From DATLED01 sp046597375 (GTDB lineage: Bacteria > Actinomycetota > Acidimicrobiia > Acidimicrobiales > CADCTF01), in NCBI GenBank assembly GCA_046597375.1, contig JBKJKM010000270.1, positions 1 to 43,011 on the forward strand: a stretch of 43,011 bases of DNA. The letters run 5' to 3'. Below the pieces are notes generated by a model that saw nothing but the letters and a program-made list of their open reading frames with translations, was not told where the DNA came from and searched no databases. Positions 23,250 through 31,543 of this stretch are shown here, in pieces (the first letter of the stretch is position 1; each line of letters opens with the position of its first letter). The position numbers and the translations under genes are program-made.

Positions 23250-23688
23250 TCAGCTGATCGACAATCGCCGGTCGAGGCTGGCTTCGATGAACGAGAAGGC
23301 GCGCTCCGACGGCGGCAGCTCTCCGCGACGAGCCGCCGAGATGGAGCTGCACGAGGTGACCACCGCCATGTGGGTGAAGGCCTGCGGCATATTGCCCAGC
23401 TGCTCGCCGCTCGAAGGGTCGACCATCTCTGCGTAGAGCCCCACGTCGTTGGCGACGCCGAGCAGCCAATCGAGCAGCGTCTCGGCCTCACCGAGGCGCC
23501 GAGCGTGGACGAGCGCATCGAGCAGCCAGAACGAGCAGAGAAGGAAGGCCCCCTCGTCTCCAGGGAGGCCATCGGAAGTGACGAACGTGGTGGCCAACAC
23601 GTTGGTGGCGGGCAGGTAGGTGCGGTGGACGTCGCGTTGCCAATGAGTGGCAGTCGCCGATCATCCTGTATTCGCCGATCCGGTTCAG
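23250..23688 (-). pseudogene. Glycoside hydrolase family 15 gene with large internal deletion and frameshift
   Basis: The minus-strand sequence from 23688 reads (L)NRIGEYRMIGDCHS, which matches the very start of GH15 glucoamylase/trehalase-like proteins (usually x-I-x-E-Y-x-x-I-G-D-C-x-S-A-A-L-V). After 23643 the frame shifts by one and continues as the extreme C-terminal part: TSDGLPGDEGAFLLCSFWLL, then NDVGLYAEMVDPSSG and LGNMPQAFTHM, ending at 23250. Intact members are about 600 residues, so roughly 450 have been lost at the junction near 23640. The start codon would be CTG, six bases after GGGGAG, perhaps a mutated ATG/GTG. It cannot make a working enzyme. A local assembly error is the other explanation. 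Confidence 0.75.
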
Positions 23689-23754
23689 TGCGCTCTCCCC
23701 GCCTGTCTTGCCATGCTCGCGCGCCGCGACCCGCCTCGGCCTCTGCGGATTCGA

Positions 23755-24336
23755 TCAGGCGTCGGCGGTGGGCACCACGGCCGTGAGCGAAGCCGCCAGG
23801 ATGCGCACGAGGCGGCTCTTGGGGATGTCTCGATGTTCCAGCCAGTCGAGGCACGCTCCTTCCAGGAATCCGACCCATCCGCGCAACGCCGTTCGCTGGG
23901 CCGGGCTCAGTCGCCGGAGTCCGAATCCTTGGGCGAGGCGGGCCACGACATCGGCACGCGACTCCTCGATGATCGCCTGCACCGCCGGGTCGGAGCTGTG
24001 GCTACCCTGAAGTACGGCGCGATAGGCCTGTGCATTGGCGGCGACCCAAGCGACGTGGGCCGTCAGCGCCCGGTCGAGCGCCACGCCCGGCGCCAGGTCA
24101 GCGGTGGTGGTCGTGGTCGTGGCGGCGCGCAACTCCTCAGCAGCCGCGCGTACCGCCGCCAGATACAGGTCACTCTTGGTCGGGAAGTAGTGGTACAGGA
24201 GGGGCTTCGACGCACCGGCGGCGGTGGCGACGTCGGCCATCGACACCTCGTCCCATGGCCGGGAGCCGATCAGCGTGAGGCAAGCTCCCAAGAGCTCTCG
24301 CCGCCGATCGTCCACGGCCAGACGACGACGGGGCAC
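23755..24336 (-). CDS. TetR-family transcriptional regulator
   Basis: A 193-residue protein. The N-terminal HTH is clear: RRRELLGACLTLIGSRPWDE, then VSMADVATAAGASKPLLYHY and FPTKSDLYLAAV, the standard TetR DNA-binding block. The C-terminal ligand-binding half is helical and divergent, with HVAWVAANAQAYRAVLQGS and EGACLDWLE, recalling regulators of lipid or xenobiotic genes. GTG 24336 is chosen because GGGGG lies just before it; the TTG at 24366 adds unrelated residues. It reads toward the GH15 relic and is divergent from the DUF2237 gene (59 bp between). Target genes are unknown. Confidence 0.87.
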   Translation of the reverse strand: MPRRRLAVDDRRRELLGACLTLIGSRPWDEVSMADVATAAGASKPLLYHYFPTKSDLYLAAVRAAAEELRAATTTTTTADLAPGVALDRALTAHVAWVAANAQAYRAVLQGSHSSDPAVQAIIEESRADVVARLAQGFGLRRLSPAQRTALRGWVGFLEGACLDWLEHRDIPKSRLVRILAASLTAVVPTADA

Positions 24337-24395
24337 GCCCCCTATTTTGCAGCCTTGGGAACGCAACGGCGAGCTGCGGGAGGAGAATGTCCGGC

Positions 24396-24797
24396 GTGAA
24401 CCAAGAACAGAACGTGCTCGGCGGCGCTCTCGAACCGTGCGGCACCGACCCGGTCACCGGGTTCTACCGGGATGGCTGCTGCAGTACCGGACCCGACGAT
24501 CACGGCAGCCACACGATCTGCGCCGTCGTCACCACCGAGTTCCTCGACCACCAGCGCTCGATCGGCAACGACCTCACGACACCGATGCCCCAGTACCGGT
24601 TTCCCGGTCTCGTTGCCGGCGACCGCTGGTGCGTGACCGCCGCCAACTGGTTGCGCGCCTATTCCGACGGTGCCGCCTCGCCCGTGGTGCTCGCATCGAC
24701 GAACCAGCGCGTCCTCGACATCGTGCCGATGGAAGCGCTCCAGGCCCATGCCGTGGATGTACCCCAGGACCTTTCGGGGCTCGGCGGCCCCGAGTGA
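24396..24797 (+). CDS. DUF2237 family protein
   Basis: A 133-residue protein matching DUF2237 along its length: NVLGGALEPCGTDPVTGFYR (about 6-25), DGCCSTGPDDHGSHTICAVV, FLDHQRSIGNDLTTPMPQY and FPGLVAGDRWCVTAANW. These conserved Cys, His, Trp and Asp residues define the family, whose biochemical function is unknown; a metal site made of the Cys and His residues is possible. The ATG at 24387 is in frame but only one base after the GGGAGGAG ribosome site, so I prefer GTG 24396, ten bases after it. It is convergent with the CmcJ-like gene, 18 bp apart. Confidence 0.87.
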   Translation: MNQEQNVLGGALEPCGTDPVTGFYRDGCCSTGPDDHGSHTICAVVTTEFLDHQRSIGNDLTTPMPQYRFPGLVAGDRWCVTAANWLRAYSDGAASPVVLASTNQRVLDIVPMEALQAHAVDVPQDLSGLGGPE

Positions 24798-24815
24798 GCC
24801 GACGTTTGACGGCCG

Positions 24816-25631
24816 TCAGGAGAACAGGCAGAGGACTCGCAGTTCGATACTGATGCGGGCCGGAGCGCCGAGCTCGACGCTTGGATCTCGGAACGCGGAG
24901 TGCGGGGTGAACCAGGTGCGACCGGCGCGCACGAGGTCGGTGTCGTAGGTCCGGAAGGCCACGACCTCGTCGGCCACCATCGAAGGAAAGGCGTACCACG
25001 CGTGGTCGGTCGGCTTCGGTGGCGCCACGACAGCCAAGGCGTCGAACGACCGGCCACCGGCTACGTAGCCGGTGTACGGGAACGGTCGGGTGTCAGCTGG
25101 GATGACCGTGCGAGCGTCGCAGAAGGCGACGGGCAGATCCATGGTCGCCTCGCCGAGGTTGCGCCAGAGCTGCAGCATCACGATGCGGCTGGCCGATTCG
25201 ATCTCGTGGGATGACACGCCGGTCCTCGTCAGCGTGGCGACACCTCGGCCATGCACGGCGTCGTAGGCATGGCGCGCCACGTCTTCGTAGTTGGCGGCAA
25301 AATCTGAGTGCACCAGCCGAACCGGTGACTGTTCGCGATCGCGCCGAACCGTCTCGGCTGACCGCTTCACGTGATCGGAGACGAGGGCGGCCGAGCAGCC
25401 AGTCAGCTGGCGCGCTAGATCCTCCGCCTCGCCGTAGTACACCGAGGCGATCTCTTCGTCGTCAGTCCAGTCGACGACCGAGGAACGGTCAGTCACCAAC
25501 TCGAACCCGCATGTCTCCCAACCGGGAAGTGCAGCGACGCGAGCGTTGCGGACGTCGACGGTGACCTCACCACCGGCCAGCCCGCCGCTCGGGTTCGCGT
25601 ACGTCAGCGGCGCCCGGCACCAGATGGACAT
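24816..25631 (-). CDS. CmcJ/NvfI-type putative non-haem iron oxygenase
   Basis: A 271-residue protein resembling the CmcJ/AsaB/GA4-desaturase-like family. Marker segments are VRLVHSDFAANYEDVAR (the first His/Asp pair, HSD), IVMLQLWRNLGEATMDLPVAFCDARTV, and TWFTPHSAFRDPS (second histidine), with WYAFPSMVADEVVAFRTYD between them. Relatives include the CmcJ partner protein of cephamycin methoxylation and fungal NvfI-type enzymes. Whether it is an active Fe(II)/2-oxoglutarate-type oxygenase cannot be judged here. ATG 25631 is chosen because TAGCGT lies 7 nt upstream. It is divergent from the DinB gene, 52 bp between starts. Confidence 0.8.
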   Translation of the reverse strand: MSIWCRAPLTYANPSGGLAGGEVTVDVRNARVAALPGWETCGFELVTDRSSVVDWTDDEEIASVYYGEAEDLARQLTGCSAALVSDHVKRSAETVRRDREQSPVRLVHSDFAANYEDVARHAYDAVHGRGVATLTRTGVSSHEIESASRIVMLQLWRNLGEATMDLPVAFCDARTVIPADTRPFPYTGYVAGGRSFDALAVVAPPKPTDHAWYAFPSMVADEVVAFRTYDTDLVRAGRTWFTPHSAFRDPSVELGAPARISIELRVLCLFS

Positions 25632-25638
25632 GCCGTGC

Positions 25639-25644
25639 ACGCTA
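25639..25644 (-). promoter_or_regulatory. -10 box (TAGCGT) of CmcJ-like gene
   Basis: On the minus strand TAGCGT ends 7 nt before ATG 25631. The same hexamer serves the divergent DinB gene. Confidence 0.5.
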
Positions 25645-25671
25645 TCGGCGCCCTCCCCGGCGTCGCCTCAG

Positions 25672-25677
25672 TAGCGT
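25672..25677 (+). promoter_or_regulatory. -10 box (TAGCGT) of DinB gene
   Basis: TAGCGT ends 6 nt before ATG 25684 and there is no Shine-Dalgarno, so a leaderless start is likely. Confidence 0.5.
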
Positions 25678-25683
25678 TTCCCC

Positions 25684-26220
25684 ATGACGGATGAGCAGAC
25701 CGACGAGTACGGGCGCCCGGACACGCCGCTTGCCGGGAGCGAGATCGAGACCCTGTTGGGGTTCCTCGATTACCAGCGCGCCACGATGGCGTGGAAGTGC
25801 GGCGGTCTGAGCGACGAACAGCTTCGTGTCGCACTTCCGCCGACGACGATGTCGTTGGGCGGGATGCTCATGCACCTGGCCCGCGTCGAGGACAACTGGT
25901 TCACCGAGACCGTTGGTGAGGCGGAGCGGGTCGAGCCCTGGGCCGCCATGGCGTGGGCGGCCGAGTGGGAGGACGCCGCTGGAAAGACCGGTGACGACCT
26001 GCGCGTGTTGTGGTCTGGGCACGTCGAACGGTCTCGCCGGGTCGTTGCCGCTCAGCTCGCATCCCCGGGGAACGAACTCGGGATGACCTACCCGGCCTGG
26101 GGTGGTCAGGCTCGCGTGTCGTTGCGGTGGGTTCTCGTCCACATGATCGAGGAGTACGCCCGTCACAATGGGCATGCCGATCTCATCCGCCAGTCGATCG
26201 ACGGCGAGACGGGCGAATGA
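25684..26220 (+). CDS. DinB-superfamily protein (DUF664, mycothiol-transferase-like)
   Basis: A 178-residue four-helix DinB-like protein. The N-terminal RPDTPLAGSEIETLLGFLDYQR is typical of DUF664. MSLGGMLMHLARVEDNWF carries the first metal histidine, and WVLVHMIEEYARHNGHADLI carries the second and third (H in VHM and in RHNGH), with IDGETG closing the family pattern. DinB/YfiT-type proteins bind zinc or nickel, and actinobacterial members conjugate or transfer mycothiol. Detoxification is therefore plausible, but the substrate is unknown. Length is typical and the start is fixed by the upstream TAGCGT box. Confidence 0.88.
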   Translation: MTDEQTDEYGRPDTPLAGSEIETLLGFLDYQRATMAWKCGGLSDEQLRVALPPTTMSLGGMLMHLARVEDNWFTETVGEAERVEPWAAMAWAAEWEDAAGKTGDDLRVLWSGHVERSRRVVAAQLASPGNELGMTYPAWGGQARVSLRWVLVHMIEEYARHNGHADLIRQSIDGETGE

Positions 26221-26340
26221 CCGGCTAGGCCACGATTTCAGCGATGGCGGCGATGAACAGGTTGTCGCAGCCATCGTGCCGGAGCCGCATCCGCACCGAA
26301 CCTTCACATCGCCACGAGGACTCCTCGACAACCCCATTCG

Positions 26341-26346
26341 TACACT
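26341..26346 (+). promoter_or_regulatory. -10 box (TACACT) of two-component operon
   Basis: TACACT ends 7 nt before ATG 26354 and no Shine-Dalgarno is present. The 133-bp gap after the DinB gene otherwise holds only a small 6-bp inverted repeat (CGAGGA/TCCTCG, 26314-26326). Confidence 0.5.
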
Positions 26347-26353
26347 GCCCTCG

Positions 26354-27034
26354 ATGGCGACGACGGTGGTGGTGATCGAAGACGAGGCCCCGATCGCCGA
26401 TGCCGTGGCGGCTCGGCTCCGCAGTGAGGGCTTCGTGGTTGAGATGGCGGCGGACGGACCGAGCGGCGTAGAGCTCGTCGACCGGCTCCGTCCCGACATC
26501 GTTGTGCTCGACCTGATGCTCCCTGGCTTCGACGGACTCGAAGTGTGCCGTCGGATCCAACGCGATCGTCCCGTCCCGGTGCTGATGCTCACGGCCCGCG
26601 ACACCGAGACCGACCTCCTCGTCGGCCTCGCCGTCGGTGCCGACGACTACCTCACCAAGCCCTTCAGCCCGCGCGAGCTCGTGGCGCGCATACGTACGAT
26701 CCTCCGCCGGGTCGAGCGGTCGTCGGAGGCTGCCGACGTCGCACCCGTGCTTCGCCTCGGTGCGATCGAGGCCGACCCGGCGACGCGGCGGGTGCAACTC
26801 GATGCGATCGACGTGCACCTCACCCCCATCGAGTTCGACCTCTTGCACGTTCTCGGCCGCCGACCGGGCGTGGTGTTCACCCGGGAGCAGCTCCTCCACG
26901 AGGTGTGGGGATACCGCGACGGCTCAGGAGCACGAACGGTCGACTCCCACATCCGGTCGTTGCGGCACAAGCTCGGCGCCGCCGTCATCCGGACGGTGCA
27001 CGGCGTGGGTTACGCGGCCGAGCCCGGCGCCTGA
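26354..27034 (+). CDS. OmpR/PhoB-family response regulator
   Basis: A 226-residue response regulator. The receiver domain has the acidic pair D10/E11, phospho-acceptor D53 in VVLDLMLPG, T80 and K102 in YLTKPFSPREL. The C-terminal winged helix runs from LTPIEFDLLHVLGRRPG through FTREQLLHEVWGYRDG to RTVDSHIRSLRHKLG. It should bind direct repeats as a dimer after phosphorylation by the kinase encoded immediately downstream (stop and GTG adjacent). The open frame extends upstream to 26168 but reads through the DinB gene in another frame, so I use the ATG with the TACACT box. Confidence 0.94.
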   Translation: MATTVVVIEDEAPIADAVAARLRSEGFVVEMAADGPSGVELVDRLRPDIVVLDLMLPGFDGLEVCRRIQRDRPVPVLMLTARDTETDLLVGLAVGADDYLTKPFSPRELVARIRTILRRVERSSEAADVAPVLRLGAIEADPATRRVQLDAIDVHLTPIEFDLLHVLGRRPGVVFTREQLLHEVWGYRDGSGARTVDSHIRSLRHKLGAAVIRTVHGVGYAAEPGA

Positions 27035-28036
27035 GTGCGTCCGCTCGACGGCATCGCCACCATCAAGCGCAAGCTCGGTGCCGTCATCGTCGCCGCCGTG
27101 CTCACCACCCTTGTGGTCAACGAACTGGGGCTGCGATGGAACCTGAAGGTCGGGTTCAGGACGGCCGTCGCGCTGGCGCTGGCGCTGGGGATGGTGCACG
27201 TGCTGGCGCGGGGGATGACGTCTCCCCTCCGGGAGATGGCCGGCGCAGCACGAGCGATGGCGCGGGGTGAGCACGGCCGGCGGGTGACAGCCACCTCGCA
27301 GGACGAAGTGGGGGAGCTCGCCCGTGCCTTCAACGCCATGTCGTCCGACCTCGAGGCGGTCGACCGACTCCGGCGAGACCTGGTGGCGAACGTGAGCCAC
27401 GAGTTGCGCACACCGATCACGGCGCTCCAGGCGGTGCTCGAGAACCTTGTCGACGGGGTCGAACCGGCAGAGCCCGAGGCGCTTCGGACCATGCTCAAGC
27501 AGGTCGAGCGTCTCGGACGACTCGTCTCGCAGTTGCTCGACCTCAGCAGACTGGAGTCGGGCTCCGTACCGTTGCAGCGGCGGCCGTTTGCCGTGCGGGA
27601 CGTGCTCGAGGACGCCGCCGAGGAGTGCCGTTTGCATGCTCCTGACACGGCGCTCGTGGTTTCGGTCGAGCCCGCCGATCTGCTCCTCGATGCCGATCCC
27701 GAGCGGGTCCACCAGGTCGTCGCCAACCTCCTCGAAAACGCCGTGCGCCACTCGCCCGTCGGGGCGACGGTGCACCTGACGGCCGCCGGCGGAAGCGGTT
27801 CGGTGCGCCTCGAGGTCGCCGATGCCGGTCCTGGAATCCCCGAGGACGAGGCGGGTCGAGTGTTCGAGCGCTTCTATCGCGCCGACGCCGCGCGGGCATC
27901 GTCCGATGGCGGCGCCGGTCTGGGCCTCGCCATCGCCCGCTGGATCGTCGACCTGCACGGCGGGACGATCCGACCCGAACGACGTCAGCCGACCGGCTGC
28001 CGAATGATCGTCGAGCTCCCAGGAGGAACGCCATGA
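27035..28036 (+). CDS. Sensor histidine kinase (HAMP-HisKA-HATPase)
   Basis: A 333-residue kinase, the partner of the response regulator before it. Two membrane helices (about 13-29 and 42-60) are separated by only about a dozen residues, so there is almost no extracytoplasmic domain and it is probably an intramembrane-sensing kinase. A HAMP segment follows (61-112), then the H-box VSHELRTPITA with H122, the N-box LLENAVRHSP, and the G-boxes DAGPGIPEDE and GAGLGLAIARW. GTG is the start, directly after the upstream TGA. Its stop overlaps the DUF4173 gene (ATGA), so the membrane protein downstream is part of the same unit. Confidence 0.93.
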   Translation: MRPLDGIATIKRKLGAVIVAAVLTTLVVNELGLRWNLKVGFRTAVALALALGMVHVLARGMTSPLREMAGAARAMARGEHGRRVTATSQDEVGELARAFNAMSSDLEAVDRLRRDLVANVSHELRTPITALQAVLENLVDGVEPAEPEALRTMLKQVERLGRLVSQLLDLSRLESGSVPLQRRPFAVRDVLEDAAEECRLHAPDTALVVSVEPADLLLDADPERVHQVVANLLENAVRHSPVGATVHLTAAGGSGSVRLEVADAGPGIPEDEAGRVFERFYRADAARASSDGGAGLGLAIARWIVDLHGGTIRPERRQPTGCRMIVELPGGTP

Positions 28037-29499
28037 CGGCGACGGACCGCCTTCGGACGGATGCGGCGCAGCTGCCGCCTGCCGGCTGGCCAGACGTCGT
28101 TGATGTCCGCCCGGCCGATCGGCGCGTACTGGTGGCCGTCGCCGTCGCCGCCCTCGCCACCGATCTGGCGCTGCGCAGCGGACTGGCTGGGATCGCCGGC
28201 GCCCTCCTGGTTTTCGTTGTCACCGCAGGACTGTTCGCCTCAGGCCGGATCGTGAACCGACGCGCCTGGCCTCTGCTGTTGGCCGCTCCGGGGTTCGGGA
28301 TGTGGCTCACCGGACGCGACGCCGAATGGCTGTTGGGACTCGATCTGCTCGCGGCCGGAGGACTGCTGGTGCTCGGCACTTCCCTGGCCCGACGGGGTGA
28401 CCCCCTCAGTCAGTCCGTCCCGGACGTGTTCGGTCGGGCCCTCCACGCCTTCGTGCACGGTGTGCTGGCCGCAGGATTCGCCCTCGGCGCCCTCCGTCGC
28501 GGCGACACCAGGTCATCGGCTCCGGCCGCCCTCGCCCGCGGGATCCTGCTCGGCGGCCCCATCGTGGTGGCCATCGGATTGCTGCTCGGGAGCGCCGACC
28601 CGGTCTTCGCGTCGTTCTTCCGCTTCCCGACCGACTTCGGTGACCTCCTCCTTCACCTGATCGTCCTGGGGATCGGCGGGTGGGGCACCAGTGGCCTGTT
28701 GCGCATGGCGTCGGCTGCACCGTACGAGGTGCGGCCCTCCGAACAACGTCCACTCGGCGCACTGGAAGCAGCCACGATCCTCGGCGGTCTCGTCGCCGTG
28801 TTCAGCGCGTTCGCCGCTTCGCAGATCGTGACGGTGCTCGGAGGGGACAGCTACGTCCGGCGAACATCCGGGCTGAGCTACGCCGACCATGCCCGCCAGG
28901 GGTTTTTCCAGTTGCTGGCCGTCGCCGCGCTGACCCTCGGCGTGCTGCTCGTGGTGCGGGCCACGGTGGAGCGCCGCGACCGTCGCTTCGTCGGCCTGAG
29001 CGAGGCCGCCGTGCTCCTCACCCTCGTCGTCGTGGTCGGGGCTCTTCGCCGCCTCGCGCTCTACGAGCAGGCCTACGGGCTCACCCTGTTGCGGCTGTGG
29101 AGCGTGGTCTTCGCGCTCTGGATCGGTGCGGTCTTCGTCCTCTTTGGCCTCTCGGTGGCCGGCTGGCACCGGGTGCGCTCCTGGTTCGTGCCGGCGGCGA
29201 TGGCCCTCGGACTCGCCGTTCTCCTCGTCCTGAACGTTGTGAACCCGGAGGCGCTGATCGTCGCCCGCAACATCGATCGCTTCGCCGGCACCGACCGTCT
29301 CGATGTCACGTCGCTCGTCGGGCTGTCCGATGACGCCGTGCCGGCGCTGATCGACCGGCTCGACCGGCTCTCGCCGTCACAACGTCTCCAGGTGCTGGAG
29401 CGGCTCTGTGACGGCCAGCGCGGCGACGAGGGGGGTGTCTGGGCGTTCAACGCCAGTCGAGACGCCGCCGTCGAAGCCCGAAGCGAAGCCTGTCGCTGA
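28033..29499 (+). CDS. DUF4173/DUF4153-type polytopic membrane protein
   Basis: A 488-residue membrane protein with about ten to twelve hydrophobic helices, among them AVAVAALATDLALRSGLAGI, GILLGGPIVVAIGLLLGSAD, LLLHLIVLGIGGWGTSGLL and MALGLAVLLVLNVVNPEALI. The segment SADPVFASFFRFPTDFGDL and the C-terminal ARNIDRFAGTDRLDVTSLVG, with the NPE(A)LIVARNIDR motif, are characteristic of DUF4173. The C-terminal ~70 residues are soluble. Function is unknown; genes of this family are commonly linked to two-component systems, as here. AGGAGG lies 7 nt upstream of ATG and inside the kinase gene, so translation is coupled to it. Confidence 0.85.
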   Translation: MTATDRLRTDAAQLPPAGWPDVVDVRPADRRVLVAVAVAALATDLALRSGLAGIAGALLVFVVTAGLFASGRIVNRRAWPLLLAAPGFGMWLTGRDAEWLLGLDLLAAGGLLVLGTSLARRGDPLSQSVPDVFGRALHAFVHGVLAAGFALGALRRGDTRSSAPAALARGILLGGPIVVAIGLLLGSADPVFASFFRFPTDFGDLLLHLIVLGIGGWGTSGLLRMASAAPYEVRPSEQRPLGALEAATILGGLVAVFSAFAASQIVTVLGGDSYVRRTSGLSYADHARQGFFQLLAVAALTLGVLLVVRATVERRDRRFVGLSEAAVLLTLVVVVGALRRLALYEQAYGLTLLRLWSVVFALWIGAVFVLFGLSVAGWHRVRSWFVPAAMALGLAVLLVLNVVNPEALIVARNIDRFAGTDRLDVTSLVGLSDDAVPALIDRLDRLSPSQRLQVLERLCDGQRGDEGGVWAFNASRDAAVEARSEACR

Positions 29500-29501
29500 C
29501 C

Positions 29502-30812
29502 TCATGAGGGTGCGGTCGGCGCCGCCGGTGAGGACGGTGGGGTCGGGCCACTCGGTCCTGATGGGAGGTCGACTTCGACGTCGCCGGTCTCGGTGTCGAT
29601 CTCGACCTCGACGGCGATGACGTCTGGGTCCGATCGGAAGCGGCCCTCGTGTTGCTCACCATCGACGGTGATCCGGCCATCCTCGGTGTCGACGTCGAGG
29701 TCGAGGAGCAGCTTGCTGTCGACCCGCACGGTTCCGGTGTTGGTCACCAGGTCATAGGGGCCGTCGTCGGCCCGACCCTCACCGCCGCCGTCTTCAATCT
29801 CGAGGTCGATGTTGCCAGTCTCGGTCCGCAGCGAACCGGAGCCACCGCCAACCATGCCGGTGATCGACCCCGACTCGAGTTCGATGTCGAGGATGACCCC
29901 GTCCGGGAGCTCGAGCACGTAGTCGAGGACCTCGTCGGGCCCGAAAGGACGGAAGGAGCCGCCGCCAGCGTGGCCGCCGGCGCGTCCGCCGTCGATGACG
30001 ATGTTCTTCCCGTCTTCGATCGCCAGGTGGCGGGCGCCGTGTCCTCCGAGGGCCCGCACGACCCCGTCCGGTCCGCTCGTGCGTCGGAGCTCGACGTTGC
30101 CGGACCCGGCACGGAGCTCGAGCGTGCGCCCCGCGACTGCCGGGAGCGTGGCCTCGAACGATGCCGTGCGGTTCGGACCGTCGCCGAGGTCGATCGGATC
30201 GCGATCGATGTCGGGGACGCTGGTGGCTCCGACGAGCACGAAGGTGACGGCCAGGCCCGCCAGGCCGACCTTTACCGCTTTCGGAGGAAGTGAGTGGCGA
30301 GCCAGAAGCAAGCCTCCGCCACCGATCAAGAGCATGGGCAGCAGGAATCGGCCGAGCACGGCCGGCACCAAGCCGATCAGGGCGATGCCGAAGGAGCCGA
30401 CGGCGATCAGGACGAACACCGCAGCCACCGGCACGGCCCACGGCGAGCGACGCGGATAGCGGGCGTACACGGCGCCGAATCCGGCGGCGATCAGGAGCAG
30501 CGAGATCGTGCTGCCGAAGGCGTTGTCGAAGGGGCCGGTGATGACGTCACCGATGCCGATCGCGGTGGCGATCGAGCCGACGAGGAACCAGACGTAGCGC
30601 CGGTGTTGACTCCACCCCGCCAATGCGCCGAGGCCGACGCCGAGGAAGAAGGTCTCGAGGTCGATGCCGAGGGCCCGCTGGACGAGGAGTGACGTCCCCC
30701 AGACCACAAGGGCCGTGCCGATGGCGGCCCGATTGCGGTGCTGTTTGGCGTCGGGGGTCAGCTCTTCAGCATCCGGGGGATAGAGGTCCGGTTCGTCGAT
30801 GTCACTCCGCAT
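29502..30812 (-). CDS. Multi-pass membrane protein with C-terminal DUF4097-like beta domain
   Basis: A 436-residue protein. After a charged N-terminus come about six hydrophobic segments (between residues 30 and 200), arranged like the LiaF/PspC-type N-terminal region (GTALVVWGTSLLVQ, FLGVGLGALAGWSQ). The last ~230 residues are a soluble repeat of strands: LELRAGSGNVELRRTSGPDG, IELESGSITGMVGGGSGSLR, TETGNIDLEIED and VDTEDGRITVDG, the repeated T/S-x-(S/T)-G-x-I/V rhythm of the DUF4097 adhesin-like beta-helix. ATG 30812 is chosen because TACCGT ends 7 nt before it; ATG 30836 is in frame upstream. It is likely an envelope-stress target or sensor. It lies downstream of the LiaR-like gene and convergent with the DUF4173 gene (2-bp gap). 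Confidence 0.8.
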   Translation of the reverse strand: MRSDIDEPDLYPPDAEELTPDAKQHRNRAAIGTALVVWGTSLLVQRALGIDLETFFLGVGLGALAGWSQHRRYVWFLVGSIATAIGIGDVITGPFDNAFGSTISLLLIAAGFGAVYARYPRRSPWAVPVAAVFVLIAVGSFGIALIGLVPAVLGRFLLPMLLIGGGGLLLARHSLPPKAVKVGLAGLAVTFVLVGATSVPDIDRDPIDLGDGPNRTASFEATLPAVAGRTLELRAGSGNVELRRTSGPDGVVRALGGHGARHLAIEDGKNIVIDGGRAGGHAGGGSFRPFGPDEVLDYVLELPDGVILDIELESGSITGMVGGGSGSLRTETGNIDLEIEDGGGEGRADDGPYDLVTNTGTVRVDSKLLLDLDVDTEDGRITVDGEQHEGRFRSDPDVIAVEVEIDTETGDVEVDLPSGPSGPTPPSSPAAPTAPS

Positions 30813-30819
30813 GTCTTGC

Positions 30820-30825
30820 ACGGTA
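30820..30825 (-). promoter_or_regulatory. -10 box (TACCGT) of the DUF4097-like gene
   Basis: On the minus strand TACCGT ends 7 nt before ATG 30812, which gives the gene its own leaderless promoter downstream of the LiaR-like gene. Confidence 0.45.
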
Positions 30826-30847
30826 CGGAAGCGCATCCCCGAGGTCG

Positions 30848-30863
30848 TCGGCCGTCCGGCCGA
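30848..30863. promoter_or_regulatory. 7-bp-arm palindrome upstream of the DUF4097-like gene, candidate regulator site or terminator
   Basis: TCGGCCG and CGGCCGA flank two bases. The palindrome lies between the LiaR-like stop (30878) and the -10 box at 30820-30825, about 22 bases upstream of the latter, a typical place for an activator site. It could also be the terminator of the liaFSR-like operon, but there is no T-run on the minus strand. Confidence 0.4.
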
Positions 30864-30877
30864 TTTCGCCCCCTCCG

Positions 30878-31543
30878 CTAGGACGATGAGCGGGGCGCGA
30901 GCCCCGACTCGTAGGCCAGGACGACGGCCTGCACCCGATCACGAAGCTGGAGCTTGGTGAGGACGTGGGCGACGTGGGTCTTGACCGTCGTCTCGCTGAT
31001 GAACAGCGCCGTGGCGATCTCGGCGTTCGTGAGCCCTCTCGCCATCTCGGTGAACACCTCGACCTCCCGGTCGGTGAGGTCGGCGAGTCCAGCCGGTGGA
31101 GCGCCGGCCGACGCCGACGAGCGCCCTGGTCCGCGGGCGAACTCCTCGAGCAGTCGCCGCGTCATGCGCGGTTCGACGATGGCATCGCCCCGCGCCACGG
31201 CGCGAACGGCGGCCGCCAGGTCGTCCGGTGGTACGTCCTTGAGGAGAAAGCCGCTGGCGCCCGCCTTGACGCCGTTGAAGAGGTACTCGTCGAGATCGAA
31301 GGTCGTGAGGATCAACACCTTGTGGCCTTCGGCCACGAGGGTTCTCGTGGCTTCGACACCGTCGAGGCGGGGCATGCGAATGTCGATCAGCACGACATCG
31401 GGGCGGAGCCGGCGGGCCGCTTCGATCGCCTCGTGGCCGTCGGCGGCTTCACCGACCACCTCGAAGTCCTCCTCGGCGTCGAGGATGAGCTTGAAGCCGA
31501 AGCGCACGAGGGCCTCGTCGTCAACGACCAGAAGTTTGATCAT
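30878..31543 (-). CDS. liaR: NarL/LuxR-family response regulator (LiaR-like)
   Basis: A 221-residue response regulator. The receiver has acidic D8/D9, phospho-acceptor D54 in VLIDIRMPRLDG, T in ILTTFDLDEYL and K in GFLLKDVPPDDL. The C-terminal GerE helix-turn-helix is LTDREVEVFTEMARGLTNAE and IATALFISETTVKTHV. It follows the kinase gene with an ATGA overlap, and the gene before that encodes a LiaF-like protein, so this is the liaF-liaS-liaR order known from Firmicutes and similar actinobacterial systems. The symbol is by analogy only. Regulated genes may include the DUF4097-like gene directly downstream. Confidence 0.9.
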   Translation of the reverse strand: MIKLLVVDDEALVRFGFKLILDAEEDFEVVGEAADGHEAIEAARRLRPDVVLIDIRMPRLDGVEATRTLVAEGHKVLILTTFDLDEYLFNGVKAGASGFLLKDVPPDDLAAAVRAVARGDAIVEPRMTRRLLEEFARGPGRSSASAGAPPAGLADLTDREVEVFTEMARGLTNAEIATALFISETTVKTHVAHVLTKLQLRDRVQAVVLAYESGLAPRSSS

